Assembly (NCBI RefSeq): GCF_000622225.1
Contig: NZ_JHWD01000004.1
Span: 62,001-126,000 of the forward strand
DNA: 64,000 bases
DNA from: Roseomonas mucosa ATCC BAA-692
GTDB lineage: Bacteria; Pseudomonadota; Alphaproteobacteria; Acetobacterales; Acetobacteraceae
Reading direction: 5' to 3'
The notes under the pieces were generated by a model, which was not told the DNA's origin, ran no database searches, and saw only the letters and a program-made list of their open reading frames with translations. This document shows positions 15,299 through 25,859 of the stretch, piece after piece. Within the stretch, counting starts at the first letter, position 1. Every line of letters begins with the position of its first letter. Both the position numbers and the translations under genes were made by a program.

Positions 15299-17869
15299 AT
15301 GAGAACATTGCCGGAACCCTTCGCGGGCTGGTTCGCCGCGCGTGGCTGGACACCCCGGCCCCACCAGATGGCGCTGCTGGAGGCCGCCGAGGCCGGGCGG
15401 AGCGCCCTGCTGATCGCCCCGACCGGCGGCGGCAAGACCCTGGCGGGTTTCCTGCCCAGCCTGACCGATCTCGCGCAGGGTCGGCCGGACCAGGGGGCCA
15501 CCCGTGGGCTGCACACGCTCTACATCTCCCCGCTCAAGGCGCTGGCGGTGGATATCGCGCGCAACCTGACCACCCCGATCGAGGAGATGGGCCTGCCGAT
15601 CCGGGTGGAGACGCGTACCGGCGACACGCCCGCCAACCGCCGCCAGAGGCAACGCGAGAACCCGCCCGAGATCCTGCTTTCCACGCCGGAAAGTCTGGTC
15701 CTGCTGCTTTCCCTGCCCGATGCGGCGGAGATCTTCGGAAGGCTGCGCGCCGTGGTGGTGGACGAGGTGCATGCGCTGGCCGGCACCAAGCGCGGCGACC
15801 AGCTCGCCCTCTGCCTGTCGCGGCTGCAGCGCCTCTCCCCCGGCCTGCGGCGCATCGGCCTTTCCGCCACGGTGGCGCAGCCGGAGGCGCTGCGCGCCTG
15901 GATCGCGCCCGATGCGCGGCCCGAAGGCGCGGCGCTGATCACCGGGCAGGGCGGCGCAGATCCCAGCCTGGAGATCGTGCTGCCCGAGGGGCACCTGCCC
16001 TGGGGCGGGCATATGGGCTTGGCCAGCGCACCGGAGATCTATCGCCGCATCGGCGGGGCCGGGGTCACCATCGTCTTCGTCAACACCCGTGCCCAATCCG
16101 AACTGATCTTCCAGGCGCTGTGGCGCCTCAACGACGACAACCTGCCCATCGCCCTGCACCACGGCTCCCTGCAGATCGAGCAGCGGCGCAAGGTGGAGGC
16201 CGCCATGGCGGCGGGGAGGCTGCGCGCCGTGGTGGCGACGGCCTCGCTCGACATGGGCATCGACTGGGGCGCGGTGGACCAGGTGATCCAGGTCGGCGCG
16301 CCGAAGGGCGTCTCGCGCCTGATGCAGCGCATCGGCCGCGCCAACCACCGGATGGACGAGCCCTCCCGCGCCGTGCTGGTGCCGGCCAACCGCTTCGAGG
16401 TGATCGAGTGCACTGCCGCCATCGAGGCCGTGGCGGCGCATGAGCTGGACGGCGAGGCGCCACGCGCCGGGGGGCTGGACGTGCTGGCGCAGCATGTCCT
16501 GGCCCTGGCCTGCCACGCACCCTTCCGGGCGGACGACCTCTACGCCGAGGTCACGCAGGCCGCGCCCTATGCCGCGCTGACGCGGCGCGACTTCGACGAC
16601 GTGCTGCGCTTCGCGGAGGATGGCGGCTACGCGCTGCACGCCTATGAGCGCTTCCGCAAGCTGTTCCGCGACAGCGTGGACTTCATCCATATCCGCGACG
16701 AGCGCGTGGCGCGGCAGGTGCGGATGAATCTCGGCACCATCACCGACAGCCCGATGGTGAAGGTGCGGCTGCGCGGCGGGCCGGTGCTGGGCGACGTCGA
16801 GGAATGGTTCGTCTCCACGCTGGAGCTGGGGCACTGCTTCCTCTTCGCCGGGCAGACCCTGCGCTACGAGGGGATGGACGCGCTCTCCGTCATCGTCTCG
16901 CGCGGCGGCGACGAGGAGCCGCGCGTGCCGACCTATGCCGGGGCGCGCCTGCCGCTTTCCACCTATCTCTCGCGCCGGGTGCGGGCGATCCTGGCCGATC
17001 CCCGGCGCTGGGGCGCCCTGCCGGAGCCGGTGCGGGAATGGCTGCGGCTGCAGCAGCGGCAATCCGAGCTGCCCGACCGCGACGGGCTGCTGATCGAGAG
17101 CTTCCCGCATCACGGTCGCTGGTTCATGGTCGCCTACTGCTTCGAGGGCCGGCTGGCGCACCAGACGCTGGGCATGTTGGTGACCAAGCGGATGGAAGGG
17201 ATGGGCTACGGCCCGCTGGGCTACCTTGCCACGGACTACGTGCTCGCCACATGGAGCGCCTTCGAGCCCACCGAGCCGGAGCGGCTGTTCGAGGAGGACA
17301 TCCTCGGCGAGGAACTGGAGGAGTGGATCGCCGAGAGCTCCATGCTCCGCCGCACCTTCCGCAACATCGCGACCGTCGCCGGGCTGCTGGAGAAGAACCA
17401 TCCCGGCGCCGAGAAGAGCGGGCGGCAGATGACGATGAACGCCGACCTCATCTACGACGTGCTGCGGAAGCACGACCCGGATCATATCCTGCTGCGCGCC
17501 ACCCGGCAGGAAGCCGCCTATGGCCTGACCGATGTGCGCCGCATCGCCGGCCTGCTGGCGCGGGTGCGCGGCCGCATCCGCGTGCGGGTGCTCGACCGTG
17601 TCTCACCCCTCGCCGTACCGGCGCTGATCGAGGAGGGGCGCGAATGGGTACCGGGCGGCGCCGAGGACGCCCTGCTGGCCGAGGCCGCCGCGCTGGTGGA
17701 GGAAGCCACCGACGGCGCCGAGCACTTCGCCGAGGTGCTGAGCGAGGTGACGGAAGGCGTCCGCATCCGCGCCGGGGTGGTGGACCGCCCGCGCCACCGG
17801 AAGGGGCGGGAGCGGCGCGGCCGCGGGTTGCCCGGCCCGCGGCAAGGCGCCCGAGGGGATAGTGTCTGA
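15299..17869 (+). CDS. ligase-associated DNA damage response DEXH-box helicase (Lhr-like)
   Basis: This superfamily 2 helicase has 856 residues, the usual size for the short Lhr group. Walker A is APTGGGKT (40-47), the DEVH box is at 155-158, motif III is the LSATV block, and motif VI is QRIGRANH from residue 343. A winged-helix and Lhr-specific C-terminal domain fills the rest. The family is linked to ATP-dependent DNA ligase and a beta-CASP exonuclease in repair. Here only PdeM follows, and neither ligase nor exonuclease is adjacent. The last codons lie inside a 15-bp tandem repeat that continues past the stop. Confidence 0.92.
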   Translation: MRTLPEPFAGWFAARGWTPRPHQMALLEAAEAGRSALLIAPTGGGKTLAGFLPSLTDLAQGRPDQGATRGLHTLYISPLKALAVDIARNLTTPIEEMGLPIRVETRTGDTPANRRQRQRENPPEILLSTPESLVLLLSLPDAAEIFGRLRAVVVDEVHALAGTKRGDQLALCLSRLQRLSPGLRRIGLSATVAQPEALRAWIAPDARPEGAALITGQGGADPSLEIVLPEGHLPWGGHMGLASAPEIYRRIGGAGVTIVFVNTRAQSELIFQALWRLNDDNLPIALHHGSLQIEQRRKVEAAMAAGRLRAVVATASLDMGIDWGAVDQVIQVGAPKGVSRLMQRIGRANHRMDEPSRAVLVPANRFEVIECTAAIEAVAAHELDGEAPRAGGLDVLAQHVLALACHAPFRADDLYAEVTQAAPYAALTRRDFDDVLRFAEDGGYALHAYERFRKLFRDSVDFIHIRDERVARQVRMNLGTITDSPMVKVRLRGGPVLGDVEEWFVSTLELGHCFLFAGQTLRYEGMDALSVIVSRGGDEEPRVPTYAGARLPLSTYLSRRVRAILADPRRWGALPEPVREWLRLQQRQSELPDRDGLLIESFPHHGRWFMVAYCFEGRLAHQTLGMLVTKRMEGMGYGPLGYLATDYVLATWSAFEPTEPERLFEEDILGEELEEWIAESSMLRRTFRNIATVAGLLEKNHPGAEKSGRQMTMNADLIYDVLRKHDPDHILLRATRQEAAYGLTDVRRIAGLLARVRGRIRVRVLDRVSPLAVPALIEEGREWVPGGAEDALLAEAAALVEEATDGAEHFAEVLSEVTEGVRIRAGVVDRPRHRKGRERRGRGLPGPRQGARGDSV

Positions 17870-17912
17870 GGGGATAGTGTCTGAGGGGATGGCGGATGAG
17901 GGGATGGCGGAT
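17853..17912 (+). repeat. four 15-bp tandem repeats across the lhr stop codon
   Basis: Two copies of GAGGGGATAGTGTCT (17853-17867, 17868-17882) are followed by two copies of GAGGGGATGGCGGAT (17883-17897, 17898-17912), and a decayed fifth copy starts at 17913. The TGA of the helicase gene is made at the junction of copies 1 and 2. Because 15 is a multiple of 3, copy-number change would move the stop little or not at all. Confidence 0.9.
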
Positions 17913-18186
17913 GAGGATTGGCAGGCTGGGATGGCGGGGACGCGTTGCGACAGGATGAACGGATGAGATTTGCCGGGCGCCGGGCCTGGACAGGCCCGGC
18001 CGTGACCACGCCGCCATGGCCAGCCGGGATCGTGCGGAGCGGCGCCCGCCGGGCTGTGACGAATGCCGCCCGGCGGCGTTGCGCTCCGGTGGCTCATGGG
18101 ACAGACGCGGAACATGCCTTCCGGCGGCACAGCGGCGATGCGGCGGGATGCGGGGGGCTCCCTGGGCGGCCTCAGGGCGTGTCCGC
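17870..18186. other. gap between lhr and pdeM
   Basis: Apart from the tandem repeat at its start this 317-nt stretch has no recognisable gene. Short overlapping frames exist in both directions but have biased, arginine-rich translations typical of GC-rich non-coding DNA. The gap is unusually long for a pair that often sits in one operon. A GGCCTGGACAGGCC palindrome lies at about 17983-17996. Confidence 0.5.
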
Positions 18187-18918
18187 GTGATCCCGGCGCC
18201 GCTGCATCTGGCGGGCGAGCGTCTGTTGCTGGACCCTCAGGGCGTGCTGGCCTGGCCGGCGCGGCGGTTGCTGGCCGTGGCCGACCTGCATCTGGAGAAA
18301 GGGAGCCATTTCGCCCGGCGCGGCTGCCTGGTGCCGCCCTACGACACGCGCGAGACGGTGATGCGGCTGCTTTCCGCCCTGCGGCGGCACACGCCCCGGT
18401 GCCTCGTGCTGCTCGGGGATTCCTTTCACGATGCGGAAGGCTCGGCCCGCCTGCCGCCCTCGGAGCGTGCGGTGCTGCGACGGGCGCTGGAGGGGCTGGA
18501 GGTGGTCTGGGTCCTCGGCAACCACGATCCGGTGCCTCCCGAGGGGCTGCCGGGCACGGCCTGCGCGGAATGGGCGGAAGGGCCCTTCCTGTTCCGCCAT
18601 CAGGCCCTCCCTGCCCTGCCCCGCAGCGGTCCCGTGGAGATCAGCGGGCATTTCCACCCCAAGGCCACCATGCCCACCCGGGCGGGCGGCGTGACGCGAC
18701 CCTGCTTCGTGGCCGATCCGCGCCGCGTCATCCTGCCCTCCTTCGGCGCCTATACCGGGGGGCTGGACCTGCGCGACCCGGCCCTGGCCGGGCTGTTCCG
18801 GCGCGGCGGCCGGGCCTTCCTGCTGGGGCGCGACCGGCTGTTCAGCATGCCGGTCACGCCGCACGGCGCAGCGGAACGGGTGGCGCCGCCGGAAAAGCGC
18901 CTCATATCAGCACCATGA
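18187..18918 (+). CDS. pdeM: ligase-associated DNA damage response endonuclease PdeM
   Basis: This is a calcineurin-like metallophosphatase of about 243 residues. The metal-binding motifs are in order: DLH at 33-35, GDSFHD, GNHD and GHFHP. The ordering and spacing match PdeM, the companion of Lhr in the ligase-associated repair set. The GTG at 18187 is the start that gives a family-like N-terminus (MIPAPLHLAGERLLL). The frame is open further upstream but without family similarity. The ribosome-binding site is weak. Confidence 0.88.
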   Translation: MIPAPLHLAGERLLLDPQGVLAWPARRLLAVADLHLEKGSHFARRGCLVPPYDTRETVMRLLSALRRHTPRCLVLLGDSFHDAEGSARLPPSERAVLRRALEGLEVVWVLGNHDPVPPEGLPGTACAEWAEGPFLFRHQALPALPRSGPVEISGHFHPKATMPTRAGGVTRPCFVADPRRVILPSFGAYTGGLDLRDPALAGLFRRGGRAFLLGRDRLFSMPVTPHGAAERVAPPEKRLISAP

Positions 18919-19102
18919 CGAGAGCAACGCCGAAGCCGGGGCGCCAGCCACCCCCGCCCCACCCTCGATCCCCCGCGCCGCCCAAGTCGCGGACCGCGCG
19001 GGGAAGAATCCAGCGGCACCAGGAACAGGGGGCCCCGGAAAGGGAATGCCGGGCGGCGGCCCGGACCGGCGGAGCGGGCCGGCGTGGCATGGAGCCGGCG
19101 GC

Positions 19103-19816
19103 ATGACGGATATCCGGTCGCAATTCGAGGGGCTGCGCGTGATCGGCGACGTGCATGGCGACGCCGATGCCTATGCGGCGGCTGTGGAGGGCGCCCGGGC
19201 GGAACGGCTCTTCATCATCCAGCTGGGCGACCTGACCGATGGCGGATCGGATTCCCCCGAGGTGCTTCGGCGCACCTTCGCCCTGCTGGATGCGCGGGCG
19301 GGGCTCTTCCTGCTGGGCAACCACGACCACAAGCTGCGCCGGGCGCTCAGCGGAGCGCGGCTGCATATCGATGCCAACGGGCTCGGCAACACGCTGCAGC
19401 AGATCGAGCAGGCGCCGGACCGCGAGGCGCTGCGCCAGCGCGTCATGGCGGAGGTGGCGCGCGCCCCGGCCTGGCTGAGGATCGATCAGCGGGTCTTCGT
19501 GCATGGCGGCTTCCACCCGCGCATGCTGCACCTGCCGCCGCCGCCGGAAGCCGGGGCGAGCCGGCCCGAGGGGCTGGTGCCGCGCGCCCTGTTCGGCCAG
19601 GTGACCAGCCGCATGCGGCCGGACGGCTTCCCGGAACGGCTGCACGACTGGGTGGACCGCATCCCGCAGGGCTTCACCATCTATTGCGGGCACGAGGTCC
19701 GCTCCTCGGACGGAAGGCCGCTGACCCATATCGGGGCCCAGGGCGGGGCCGCCGTCTTCATGGATACGGGGGCCGGCAAGGGCGGGCACCTGTCCTGGGT
19801 GGACCTGCCCTGGTAG
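19103..19816 (+). CDS. metallophosphoesterase, PrpE / Ser-Thr phosphatase-like
   Basis: The 237-residue calcineurin-like phosphoesterase has GDVHGD at 15-20, GDLTDGG, GNHDHK and a late GHEV block. Relatives include bis(5'-nucleosyl)-tetraphosphatase (PrpE) and bacterial serine/threonine phosphatases, and I cannot decide between these. The ATG at 19103 follows GGAG with a 9-nt spacer. It is 184 nt after pdeM on the same strand. Confidence 0.85.
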   Translation: MTDIRSQFEGLRVIGDVHGDADAYAAAVEGARAERLFIIQLGDLTDGGSDSPEVLRRTFALLDARAGLFLLGNHDHKLRRALSGARLHIDANGLGNTLQQIEQAPDREALRQRVMAEVARAPAWLRIDQRVFVHGGFHPRMLHLPPPPEAGASRPEGLVPRALFGQVTSRMRPDGFPERLHDWVDRIPQGFTIYCGHEVRSSDGRPLTHIGAQGGAAVFMDTGAGKGGHLSWVDLPW

Positions 19817-19973
19817 CGGCGGGCCGTGAGGCAGGGCCGGCGGCGTGCCTGTTCAGGTCCAGAGCGCGGGATTCCGGCGGATCAGGGAGGCCAGGGAGAA
19901 AACCAAACCCTGCCCTCTGAGAGCGTGACGGCGGAGATAACACGCCGCCCTGAATCCCCCGTGGCCCCTCCGG

Positions 19974-21455
19974 TCAGAAGCCCAGCTCGTCCGCTGCCCG
20001 CTCCAGCGTCTTCAGGCTCCCCACCTTGTAGAAGGAGCCCAGCCATTTCCGCAGCGACGCGACGAGGCGTTCATCCTGCCCCAGCTCCCCGAAGAGCTGC
20101 CCGATCGAGAGCAGCGGCGCCGGGTCCGGCCCGCCCTCGGTGGCCTTCTCCCGCAGCAGCTCGGCCAGCGGATGCTTCACCTCGATCTTCCCGCCCTGCT
20201 CGTCCTCGCCGCGCACGCGCCGCATCCAGGCGGCGAGCGCGATGGCCAGAAGGTCCACCCCGCCCCCCATCTTCAGCCGGTCGCGGATCGGATCGACCAG
20301 CACGTTCAGCGGCGCGTCGGTGTTGACCCGCTCCACCGTGTCCTTGATCGCGGTGTTGGCGAAGCGGCGGATCAGCGTGGCCTTGTAATCCGCGAGGTCG
20401 ATCCCTGGCACGGGCGCCAGGGTGGGCTCCGTTTCCCGGTCCATCAGCGCGGCCATGTAGCGGCGGAAGAGCGGGTTCGCCATGGTCTCGTCGATATAGG
20501 TATAGCCGGCGAGCCGCCCCGGCCCCGACATGGCGAGATGGCTGGCGTTCAGCAGCCGCAGCTTCATGAATTCATAGGGCGCGACGTCGCCCACGAACTG
20601 CGCGCCCACCGCCTCCCAGGCCGGGCGGCCGAGCGGGAAGCGGTCCTCGATCACCCATTGCGAGAAGGGCTCGGCGAAGACCGGCCAGTTGTCGGCGAGG
20701 CCATGCTTCTCCGCCAGCTCCCGCACCTGCGCCTCGGTGGTCACGGGGGTGATGCGGTCCACCATGGTGCTGGGGAAGCTCGCCTCGGCCTCGATCCAGG
20801 CTGCCAGCGCCTTGTCGCGCAGCCCCGCCAGGGTCAGCACCGCGTCGCGCAGCACCTCGCCATTGTGCTGGATGTTGTCGCAGCTCAGCGCGGTGAAGGC
20901 GGGCAGCCCGGCCTCCTTCCGGCGGCGGAAACCCTCCACGATGATGCCGATGGCGCTGGCAGGCCGTTCCGGCGTGGCGAGGTCCTGCCGGATCAGCCGG
21001 TGCTCCTTGTCCAGCCGCTTGGTGGCGCGGTTGAGGCAGTAACCGTTCTCCGTCACCGTCAGGCTGACGATGCGGATGCGCGGCTCGGCGATGCGGGCCA
21101 GGACCTCCGAGGAATCCTCGCCGGCATAGATCATCTCGGTCAGCGCGCCGATGACCGCGACCTTCTCCTCATCCCCCTCGCGCTCCACCAGCGTATAGAG
21201 CCAGTCCTGCGGCCCCAGGCTCTCGCGCATCCGCTTGTCGGCGGGCTGGATACCGGCCCCGGCGATGCCCCATTCCCGCGCGGCCGGGTCGCGCCCCATC
21301 AGTTCGTGCGTGTAGCGGGCCATATGCGCGCGATGGAAGCCACCCAGGCCGAGATGCACGATGCCCGGCGCGACCGTCGCGGGATCGTAGGCGGGGACCT
21401 GGATGGGCGGGCGCAGCTTCGCCAGGTTGGCGCGATTGAGCGGAATGGCGCTCAT
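19974..21455 (-). CDS. mtlK: mannitol 2-dehydrogenase family protein
   Basis: The 493-residue long-chain polyol dehydrogenase oxidises mannitol to fructose, or arabitol/sorbitol to the ketose, with NAD. The nucleotide-binding GLGGFHRAH is at 36-44. The catalytic signature K-x4-N-x2-H is Lys298, Asn303, His306. It is the last gene of the polyol operon, 14 nt after xylB, with GAGG ahead of the ATG. Substrate preference among mannitol, arabitol and sorbitol cannot be read from sequence. Confidence 0.92.
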   Translation of the reverse strand: MSAIPLNRANLAKLRPPIQVPAYDPATVAPGIVHLGLGGFHRAHMARYTHELMGRDPAAREWGIAGAGIQPADKRMRESLGPQDWLYTLVEREGDEEKVAVIGALTEMIYAGEDSSEVLARIAEPRIRIVSLTVTENGYCLNRATKRLDKEHRLIRQDLATPERPASAIGIIVEGFRRRKEAGLPAFTALSCDNIQHNGEVLRDAVLTLAGLRDKALAAWIEAEASFPSTMVDRITPVTTEAQVRELAEKHGLADNWPVFAEPFSQWVIEDRFPLGRPAWEAVGAQFVGDVAPYEFMKLRLLNASHLAMSGPGRLAGYTYIDETMANPLFRRYMAALMDRETEPTLAPVPGIDLADYKATLIRRFANTAIKDTVERVNTDAPLNVLVDPIRDRLKMGGGVDLLAIALAAWMRRVRGEDEQGGKIEVKHPLAELLREKATEGGPDPAPLLSIGQLFGELGQDERLVASLRKWLGSFYKVGSLKTLERAADELGF

Positions 21456-21469
21456 GGGAAGACCTCGGC

Positions 21470-22924
21470 TCAGGAAAAGGAACCGGCAATGGCCGGATAG
21501 AGGGCGCGGTAGCGGCGCAGCGGGGCGGCATAGGCTCCGGTGAGCTCCGCATCGGGCATCACCGTCTCCAGCCGCCTCGGCGGGGTGCAGACGGCGGCCG
21601 GGTCCTCGCCCGTCACCGCCAGCCGCGCGAGGCGCGCGCCGCCGAAGGCGCCGCCATACTCGCCTTCCGCCAGCACATGCAGCGGGATGCCCAGCACCGC
21701 GGCAATGATGCCGATCCAGGCGCGGGAGCGGGAGCCGCCGCCGATCACGTCGGCCTCGCGGATCACCGTGCCGGAGGCGGCGAGCGCGTCGAGACAATCG
21801 CGGAAGGAGAAGGCCACGCCCTCCAGCACTGCCTGGGTCAGCGCCGCGCGTTCCGTGTCCATCGACAGGCCGGCGAAGGCACCGCGGACCGCGCCGTCAT
21901 TGTGCGGCGTGCGCTCGCCGGAAAGATAGGGCAGGAAGACCGCCTCGGAGGGTTTGCGGATCGCGGGCAGTTCGGCCAGCAGCGCCGCCTCCCCCTGCCC
22001 CGCCACCTGCGCCCACCAGCCCAGGCAGGAGGCCGCCGAGAGCGTCACCCCCATCTGGTGCCAGAGGCCCGGCAGGGCATGGCAGAAGGCATGCACCGCT
22101 GCCTTCGGATAGGGTGCGTAGCGGTCCGTGGTTGCCCAGAGCACGCCGGAGGTGCCAAGCGAGACGAAGGCCTCGCCCGGATGGATCGCCCCCAGCCCGA
22201 CCGCGCCTGCCGCGTTGTCGCCGGCGCTGCCCGCCACCACGACCGGGCCGGACAGGCCCCATTCGCGCAGCAGCTCCGGCCGCAGCATCCCGCCCGGTGC
22301 GCTGCCTTCCACCAGGCGCGGCATGTGGTCGCGCGACAGGCCCGTGGCGGCGAGCGCGGCGTCGGACCAGTCGCGCTGCCCGACATCCAGCCAGAGCGTG
22401 CCGGAGGCATCCGACATGTCCTCGATGAATTCGCCGGTCAGGCGGTACCGCACCCAGGCTTTGGGCAGCAGCACCTTGGCCGTGCGGGCGAAGACCCCGG
22501 GCTCGTGCTTTCGCACCCAGAGCAGCTTCGGCGCGGTGAAGCCCGGCATGGCGAGGTTGCCCGCCACCTCGTGCAGCGCAGGGAAGGCTTCCTCCAGTTC
22601 CCGGCATTCGGCGGTGGAACGGGTGTCGTTCCACAGGATGCAGGGCCGCAGCACCTCCCCCGCCGCATCCAGCAGCACCGCCCCGTGCATCTGTCCCGAC
22701 AGGCCGATGCCGCGAAGGGCGGCGAAAGCGGCGGGTTCCCGCGCGCGCAGGGCACCCACGGCGTCGAGCATGGCCTGCCACCAGTCCCGCGGGTCCTGCT
22801 CGCTGTGGCCGGGCGCGGGGCGGGACACGGCGAGCGGGCTGCTGGCGCTGGCCAGCACGCGCTGCGCCCCATCCACCAGCAGGGCCTTGACCGAGGAGGT
22901 GCCGAAATCCAGGCCGAGATACAT
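21470..22924 (-). CDS. xylB: xylulokinase
   Basis: This 484-residue FGGY-family sugar kinase opens with GLDFGTSSVKALLVD, has the GLSGQMHG loop typical of xylulokinases, WNDTRS, the SAGDNAAGAVG block and the FLPYLSGERTPHND segment. It phosphorylates D-xylulose, which would be produced from D-arabitol by the neighbouring dehydrogenase. GAGGAGG precedes the ATG, 11 nt after the ATPase gene. All family blocks appear intact. Confidence 0.95.
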   Translation of the reverse strand: MYLGLDFGTSSVKALLVDGAQRVLASASSPLAVSRPAPGHSEQDPRDWWQAMLDAVGALRAREPAAFAALRGIGLSGQMHGAVLLDAAGEVLRPCILWNDTRSTAECRELEEAFPALHEVAGNLAMPGFTAPKLLWVRKHEPGVFARTAKVLLPKAWVRYRLTGEFIEDMSDASGTLWLDVGQRDWSDAALAATGLSRDHMPRLVEGSAPGGMLRPELLREWGLSGPVVVAGSAGDNAAGAVGLGAIHPGEAFVSLGTSGVLWATTDRYAPYPKAAVHAFCHALPGLWHQMGVTLSAASCLGWWAQVAGQGEAALLAELPAIRKPSEAVFLPYLSGERTPHNDGAVRGAFAGLSMDTERAALTQAVLEGVAFSFRDCLDALAASGTVIREADVIGGGSRSRAWIGIIAAVLGIPLHVLAEGEYGGAFGGARLARLAVTGEDPAAVCTPPRRLETVMPDAELTGAYAAPLRRYRALYPAIAGSFS

Positions 22925-22935
22925 GCCGGGCCTCC

Positions 22936-24039
<1,104 letters not shown>

Positions 24040-24049
24040 GCGGGTTCTC

Positions 24050-24871
24050 CTACTTTACCGCGCCGAAGGTCAGGCCGCGGACGAGCTGTCGCTGGCTGAG
24101 CCAGCCGAAGATGAGGATCGGCGCCACCGCGATGGTGGAGGCGGCCGAGAGCTTGGCGAAGAACAGCCCCTGCGGCGAGGAGAAGGAGGCGATGAAGGTG
24201 GTGAGCGGCGCCGCCTCGGAGGTGGTGAGGTTCAGGCTCCAGAAGGCCTCGTTCCAGCAGAGGATCAGCGAGAGCAGCCCGGTGGAGGCGATGCCCGGGA
24301 GGCTGAGCGGCAGCAGCAGGTGGCGAAACTCCGCCCAGGTCTTGGCCCCGTCCATCCGCCCGGCCTCCAGGATCTCGTGCGGCACCTCCTTGAAGAAGGT
24401 GAAGAGCATCCAGACCACGATGGGCAGGTTCATCAGCGCGTAGATGATGATGAGCCCGGTGCGGCTGTCCAGCAGGCCGAAGGTGCGGAAGAGCAGGTAG
24501 ATCGGCACCAGCACGCCCACCGGCGGCAGCATCTTGGTGGACAGCATCCAGAGCAGCGTGCCGCGCGTGCGCTTCGTCGGGTGGAAGGCCATGGCATAGG
24601 CCGCCGGGATGGCGAAGGCCAGCGCCAGGATCGTGCCGCCGAAGGAGATGATGACGCTGTTCAGGGCGAAGTGGATGTAGTCCGCCCGGTCCCGCACCTC
24701 GGCATAGCTTTCCAGGCTCGGCTGGAAGAAGAGCTGCGGTGGGGTGGCGATGGCCGCGACCTCGGTCTTGAAGCCGGTCAGCACCATCCAGAGGATGGGG
24801 AAGAACATGGCCAGCGCCACGCCCCAGCCCAGGATGGCGATCAGGACCCGCTGCATCGTGCTTTCGCGCAT
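24050..24871 (-). CDS. polyol ABC transporter permease (SmoG/MalG type)
   Basis: This is a 273-residue CUT1 permease with six likely helices. The EAA loop is EAGRMDGAKTWAEFRHLLLPLSLPG. SmoG of the Rhodobacter sorbitol/mannitol system is the nearest named example I know. The gene starts 4 nt after the other permease stop, with GGAGAT as ribosome-binding site inside that gene's end. Confidence 0.93.
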   Translation of the reverse strand: MRESTMQRVLIAILGWGVALAMFFPILWMVLTGFKTEVAAIATPPQLFFQPSLESYAEVRDRADYIHFALNSVIISFGGTILALAFAIPAAYAMAFHPTKRTRGTLLWMLSTKMLPPVGVLVPIYLLFRTFGLLDSRTGLIIIYALMNLPIVVWMLFTFFKEVPHEILEAGRMDGAKTWAEFRHLLLPLSLPGIASTGLLSLILCWNEAFWSLNLTTSEAAPLTTFIASFSSPQGLFFAKLSAASTIAVAPILIFGWLSQRQLVRGLTFGAVK

Positions 24872-24875
24872 GGCG

Positions 24876-25784
24876 TCAGATCTCCAGCCGGCGCGCGATG
24901 CTGCGCACCAGGAAGAAGGCCACGACATTGGCCAGCAGGATCGCCACCATGCCACCCGCCGAGCCGCCGCCGACATCGAACTGCAGCAGCGCGCGGGCAT
25001 AGATCAGGAAGGCCAGGTTGGTGGTGGCGTTGCCGGGGCCGCCGGAGGTGGTGACGAAGATCTCGGCGAAGACGGTCAGCAGGAAGATCGTCTCGATCAT
25101 GATCACCACGCTGATGGCGCGGCCGAGATGCGGCAGGGTGATGTAGAGGAACTGCGCGACCGGCCCCGCCCCGTCCATGCGCGCCGCCTCCTTCTGCTCG
25201 TGGTCCAGCGACTGGATGGCGGTGAGCAGGATCAGCAGCGCGAAGGGCAGCCACTGCCAGGAGACGATGACGATGATCGAGAGCATGGGGAACTGGGCGA
25301 ACCAGTCCACCGGCGTCAGCCCGACGCCGCGCCAGAGTGCGGCCAGCACGCCGTAGATCGGGTGCATCATCAGGTTCTTCCAGATCAGCGCGCTCACCGT
25401 CGGCATGACGAAGAAGGGCGCGATGGCCAGTAGCCGCGCCACGCCGCGCCCGGGGAAGTTCTGGTCGAACAGCACCGCCAGCAGCGTGCCCAGCACCACG
25501 GTGATCGCCAGCACCGAGCCCACCAGCACCAGGGTGTTGACCAGCGAGGCCCAGAAATCCGGATCGGTGACCAGGAACTCGTAGTTCTCCAGCCCGGCGA
25601 AGCCCGTCACCATCGGGTTCAGCAGGTTGTAGCGCTGGAAGGAGAACCAGATCGTCATCGCCAGCGGGACGATCATCCAGAGCAGCAGGACACCGACCGA
25701 GGGGGCGATCAGGGGCAGCGTACCGGAGCGCCGGCGCTTCGCCGGCTCCCTGGCCACACCCTGCTGGGCGGAGATGGCGGACAT
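24876..25784 (-). CDS. polyol ABC transporter permease (SmoF/MalF type)
   Basis: The 302-residue CUT1 permease has six helices and the EAA loop EAARMDGAGPVAQFLYI. The ATG at 25784 is preferred, as a TTG 15 nt upstream would add five residues and place the GGGAGG motif inside the gene. It probably pairs with the next permease as a heterodimer. Confidence 0.92.
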   Translation of the reverse strand: MSAISAQQGVAREPAKRRRSGTLPLIAPSVGVLLLWMIVPLAMTIWFSFQRYNLLNPMVTGFAGLENYEFLVTDPDFWASLVNTLVLVGSVLAITVVLGTLLAVLFDQNFPGRGVARLLAIAPFFVMPTVSALIWKNLMMHPIYGVLAALWRGVGLTPVDWFAQFPMLSIIVIVSWQWLPFALLILLTAIQSLDHEQKEAARMDGAGPVAQFLYITLPHLGRAISVVIMIETIFLLTVFAEIFVTTSGGPGNATTNLAFLIYARALLQFDVGGGSAGGMVAILLANVVAFFLVRSIARRLEI

Positions 25785-25859
25785 GCGGCCTCCCGGCAAT
25801 GAGGTGCCGCGCCGGGGGCCCGGCGCGGCGGCGAGGTCAGGGCAGCGAGGACGGGGGCA

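Noticed and set aside
15221-17485. Open frame of 754 codons on the minus strand opposite the Lhr gene
   Set aside because: The Lhr helicase on the plus strand has all its motifs. The antisense frame is His/Arg/Gly-rich without similarity.
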